Positions 61,778 to 64,000 of a DNA stretch of 64,000 bases are shown here, one piece after another (position 1 is the stretch's first letter; the number at the start of each line of letters is the position of its first letter). Below the pieces are notes generated by a model. The model worked only from the letters and a program-made list of their open reading frames with translations, searched no databases and was not told the origin of the DNA. This DNA is from Larus michahellis (Eukaryota; Chordata; Aves; Charadriiformes; Laridae): assembly GCF_964199755.1 (NCBI RefSeq), contig NC_133930.1, forward strand, positions 59,735,962-59,799,961, in the 5' to 3' direction. The position numbers and the translations under genes were made by a program.

Positions 61778-64000
61778 AGTCCATTAAGAAACTCTCATAC
61801 AACTCAATGTGAATAAATCCTGTAAACTTATTTTATCTATTACGCATTCATTTTACACTATAAATAAGAAAAACCTTCCTTCTTCTCTCTAAACTGAGAT
61901 CATAAATGGTGACACTGTTCTGGCACACCTTTATTCCACCAAGAAGAGAAGTGAGACCTTATTTAACACAGGGCTGTAGAAAAGCTGGCCAACTAAGTTC
62001 TTAGTTCAGGCTTTAATCCTAACACGAAGTCACGATGCCTGCAAATCCTAGGAAACTGCAGTTAACCTCCTCAGCCAGATCAGGGAACAGTCTCTCGCTA
62101 TAAACTTCGACCCCTTGCAGTATCCAATTCACCTCACCGAGTCAGCCCAGCACTGAATATTTGATTGGCTTAGTGATTACTTCACAGATCACTTGTCTAA
62201 ATAGAAAGTAAATGGAAATAATAAACATAACACCTTAAGAATGTAACTTCCAGAAGCAAACAGAAGTGAAGCTTTAATTACTTGGCTTGTGATTAAGTAA
62301 GTAACGGTTCCTGGTTGTGGCAGTCTACAGAAAAGCAAAATCTTACACTAATAATTTTAAAAAGGTTTTGTTTTGTACTCAATGGTTGACAGATCTGACT
62401 GAAGCTATGGGACAGTTTTCCTGAGCCAGAAACAACAGTTCAACTCAACCTTGCATAAAAGAAATTTGAAATAAAGTGAAACTAAATGAAAAACAGAGTG
62501 TGAGCAGGATACAATATAAAACATTCCTTTTTTGATCAGGAGGGATCACTAATACAACACTTCAATAGTTGCAGCCAATTCTTCACCACTGGGCTCTGAA
62601 ACAGTTACAATGCAGTACAAGTCCCAAATCAGGTGTACTGTACATTGGTCTTAAGCCTTGTGTCAGGAGTTAATTGATAGGACCTGTAATGATCTGGAAA
62701 AATGAAAGGAACCAGGGAGGAACAGAGTATGAGTGGAAAAACTCCTTCTACACCTGAAAACTGTAAGAAAAGCAATTAAAGATGTAAAAAGTCTGCCCTG
62801 ATGAGTATGAGATTCATCAGTTTTTTACATCCATAATCACTCTTAAAAGATTGCTTTGACACTTAAATTTGTCTTAGTGTTTATGGAGCGTCAATATCTT
62901 GGCTTTTAAGAACACTGGACCTATTTCTGCCAGATCGAAATATCACCTATGGCTTAACCTACAGTCAAAACCACCAGACTTTCACCTACATCTAGCAAGA
63001 TACATGTACATTTATAAAAATGGAATGTATTACTATCAGTATGATCGCAGCAGAAATGTTAATTGAATAGCATGTTGCTACCAGACAATGACTTCTTGCA
63101 GCTATTGACAGAAATTAAATTCAAATAAACACAGAAAAACATAGACATCTATTTTTAAAATAGTTAATGTTAAAATGATCTTCTGAGAACACTCTATTAC
63201 AATCACCAATATATGCAACAATTGATGCCGATCATCATTGCATTAAATGGATACTGGGGAATTCAAATGACAATTGTTTACTCTGCTACTGTGGAACAGA
63301 TGACTTCTGATTAGACTACAACATGAGATGTGCTTTCCCAAGGCTGTACTCAAAATGACATGTGTTGTCTCAGACAAGGAACACCTGATATGATGGGCTA
63401 CATTCTAGTATCAGATCTTTTAGCATACTTAACATCTTTACTTACCATATCTACAAATTCCACAGGATTTCTAATTATAAATGAGATCAGAATCTCGTTG
63501 TGTGTATTTCCATGGATTTTTAACTCCTTTCTCTGGACAGGACTGAATCTGAGGAAACTAAGTTATAACTCCGAATAGCTCCAAAAGATAATATACCAAG
63601 CTCTGTTCCTTGAGTGAGAAGCTATCTCGAAGAAAACCAACTCATAAACAGTTGCCTGTCACTGAAATTCTGTTCCTTCTACAGCCGTGGACAGAATATT
63701 TTTTAGAAGAGCTTTCCGAGAAATCTTATATGGTATTTAAAAAGTTAAAATATTAGCATTAATAAGAGAGTAGGGAAAAAAGATTGTGAGAAAGAAGATA
63801 AAAAGATTTCAGGGTTACTCAGGAACGTCTGTGTCAGTGGGAGAAGCTGGAAGATGTACATTGTCTTGATTACCCTCTCAAAAATATTGTAGAACAGGAC
63901 AAGACAGATAAAAGCAACATAGGCTATCAGAAGAATATATTTCTGTAATTTGTGAGAGAGTAAACAGAGTAGATTGAAAAAGAAACAACTAAGTGGGGAC
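61778..64000 (-). other. ST8SIA3: ST8SIA3 intron (partial)
   Basis: This lies upstream of the terminal exon on the minus strand. No minus-strand frame resembles the preceding exon, which should carry sialylmotif L and be several hundred bases long, so the intron extends past the window edge. No interspersed repeat was recognised. The plus-strand frame at 63330-63578 looks like chance. Confidence 0.7.

Noticed and set aside
61762..61802. Extension of the ST8SIA3 coding frame upstream to 61802
   Set aside because: A strong splice acceptor sits at 61763-61762, and the translation before it is unlike sialyltransferases.
1..64000. tRNA, rRNA, microRNA, CRISPR array or bacterial-type operon
   Set aside because: I saw no tRNA box pairs with a cloverleaf, no rRNA similarity and no regularly spaced repeats; the sequence is vertebrate in character.

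Overview
The window looks like vertebrate nuclear DNA from a bird. It is AT-rich, gene-poor and fairly repeat-poor. Its recognisable repeats are avian in type: six CR1 LINE fragments, three of which keep the CR1 tandem octamer at the 3' end, and a solo LTR of the avian ERVL kind that begins TGTCCTGGTTT and ends AAACCATGACA. I saw no bacterial operons, CRISPR arrays or RNA genes. Species and chromosome cannot be read from the sequence.

The one gene I can name is at the right end on the minus strand. The exon at 61479-61761 encodes the last 93 residues of an alpha-2,8-sialyltransferase, best matched from memory to ST8SIA3. It carries sialylmotif S, a His-Tyr-Tyr-Asp motif III, the His-x4-Glu of sialylmotif VS and the C-terminal cysteine. 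It has a clean splice acceptor. The upstream exons must lie beyond position 64000. Sequence to the left of 61479 is its 3' UTR and then a large intergenic region. In mammals ONECUT2 lies downstream of ST8SIA3, so 1-60 kb is probably the ST8SIA3-ONECUT2 interval; that synteny is inferred.

Layout: 1480-2452 old CR1 (+); 3857-4612 ERVL-type solo LTR (+); 7500-8061 CR1 (-); 8-35 kb mostly unique AT-rich DNA with a few unidentified protein-like stretches (14.7-15.4, 22.8-23.6 and 24.7-25.0 kb); 35381-36308 the best-preserved CR1 (+), with an unusual hairpin and a duplicated 70-bp segment at its 5' side; 38154-38362 a long GGAA microsatellite; 39.4-39.7 kb a degenerate GA-rich tract; 52761-53211 CR1 (+); 54262-54622 CR1 (-); 54900-56695 a GC-rich LTR-like element (-) interrupted by a further CR1 (55580-55920); 56.7-61.5 kb unique DNA including the putative 3' UTR; 61479-61761 the ST8SIA3 exon; 61762-64000 intron.

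No new multi-gene system is evident. The observations most worth a second look are the complex 5' junction of the CR1 at 35.4 kb, the composite LTR with an internal 176-bp duplication at 56.3-56.7 kb, an exact palindromic estrogen-response-element match at 2818-2830, a hairpin presenting a CACGTG E-box at 18.8 kb, and the unidentified coding-like segments at 23.3 and 24.8 kb.
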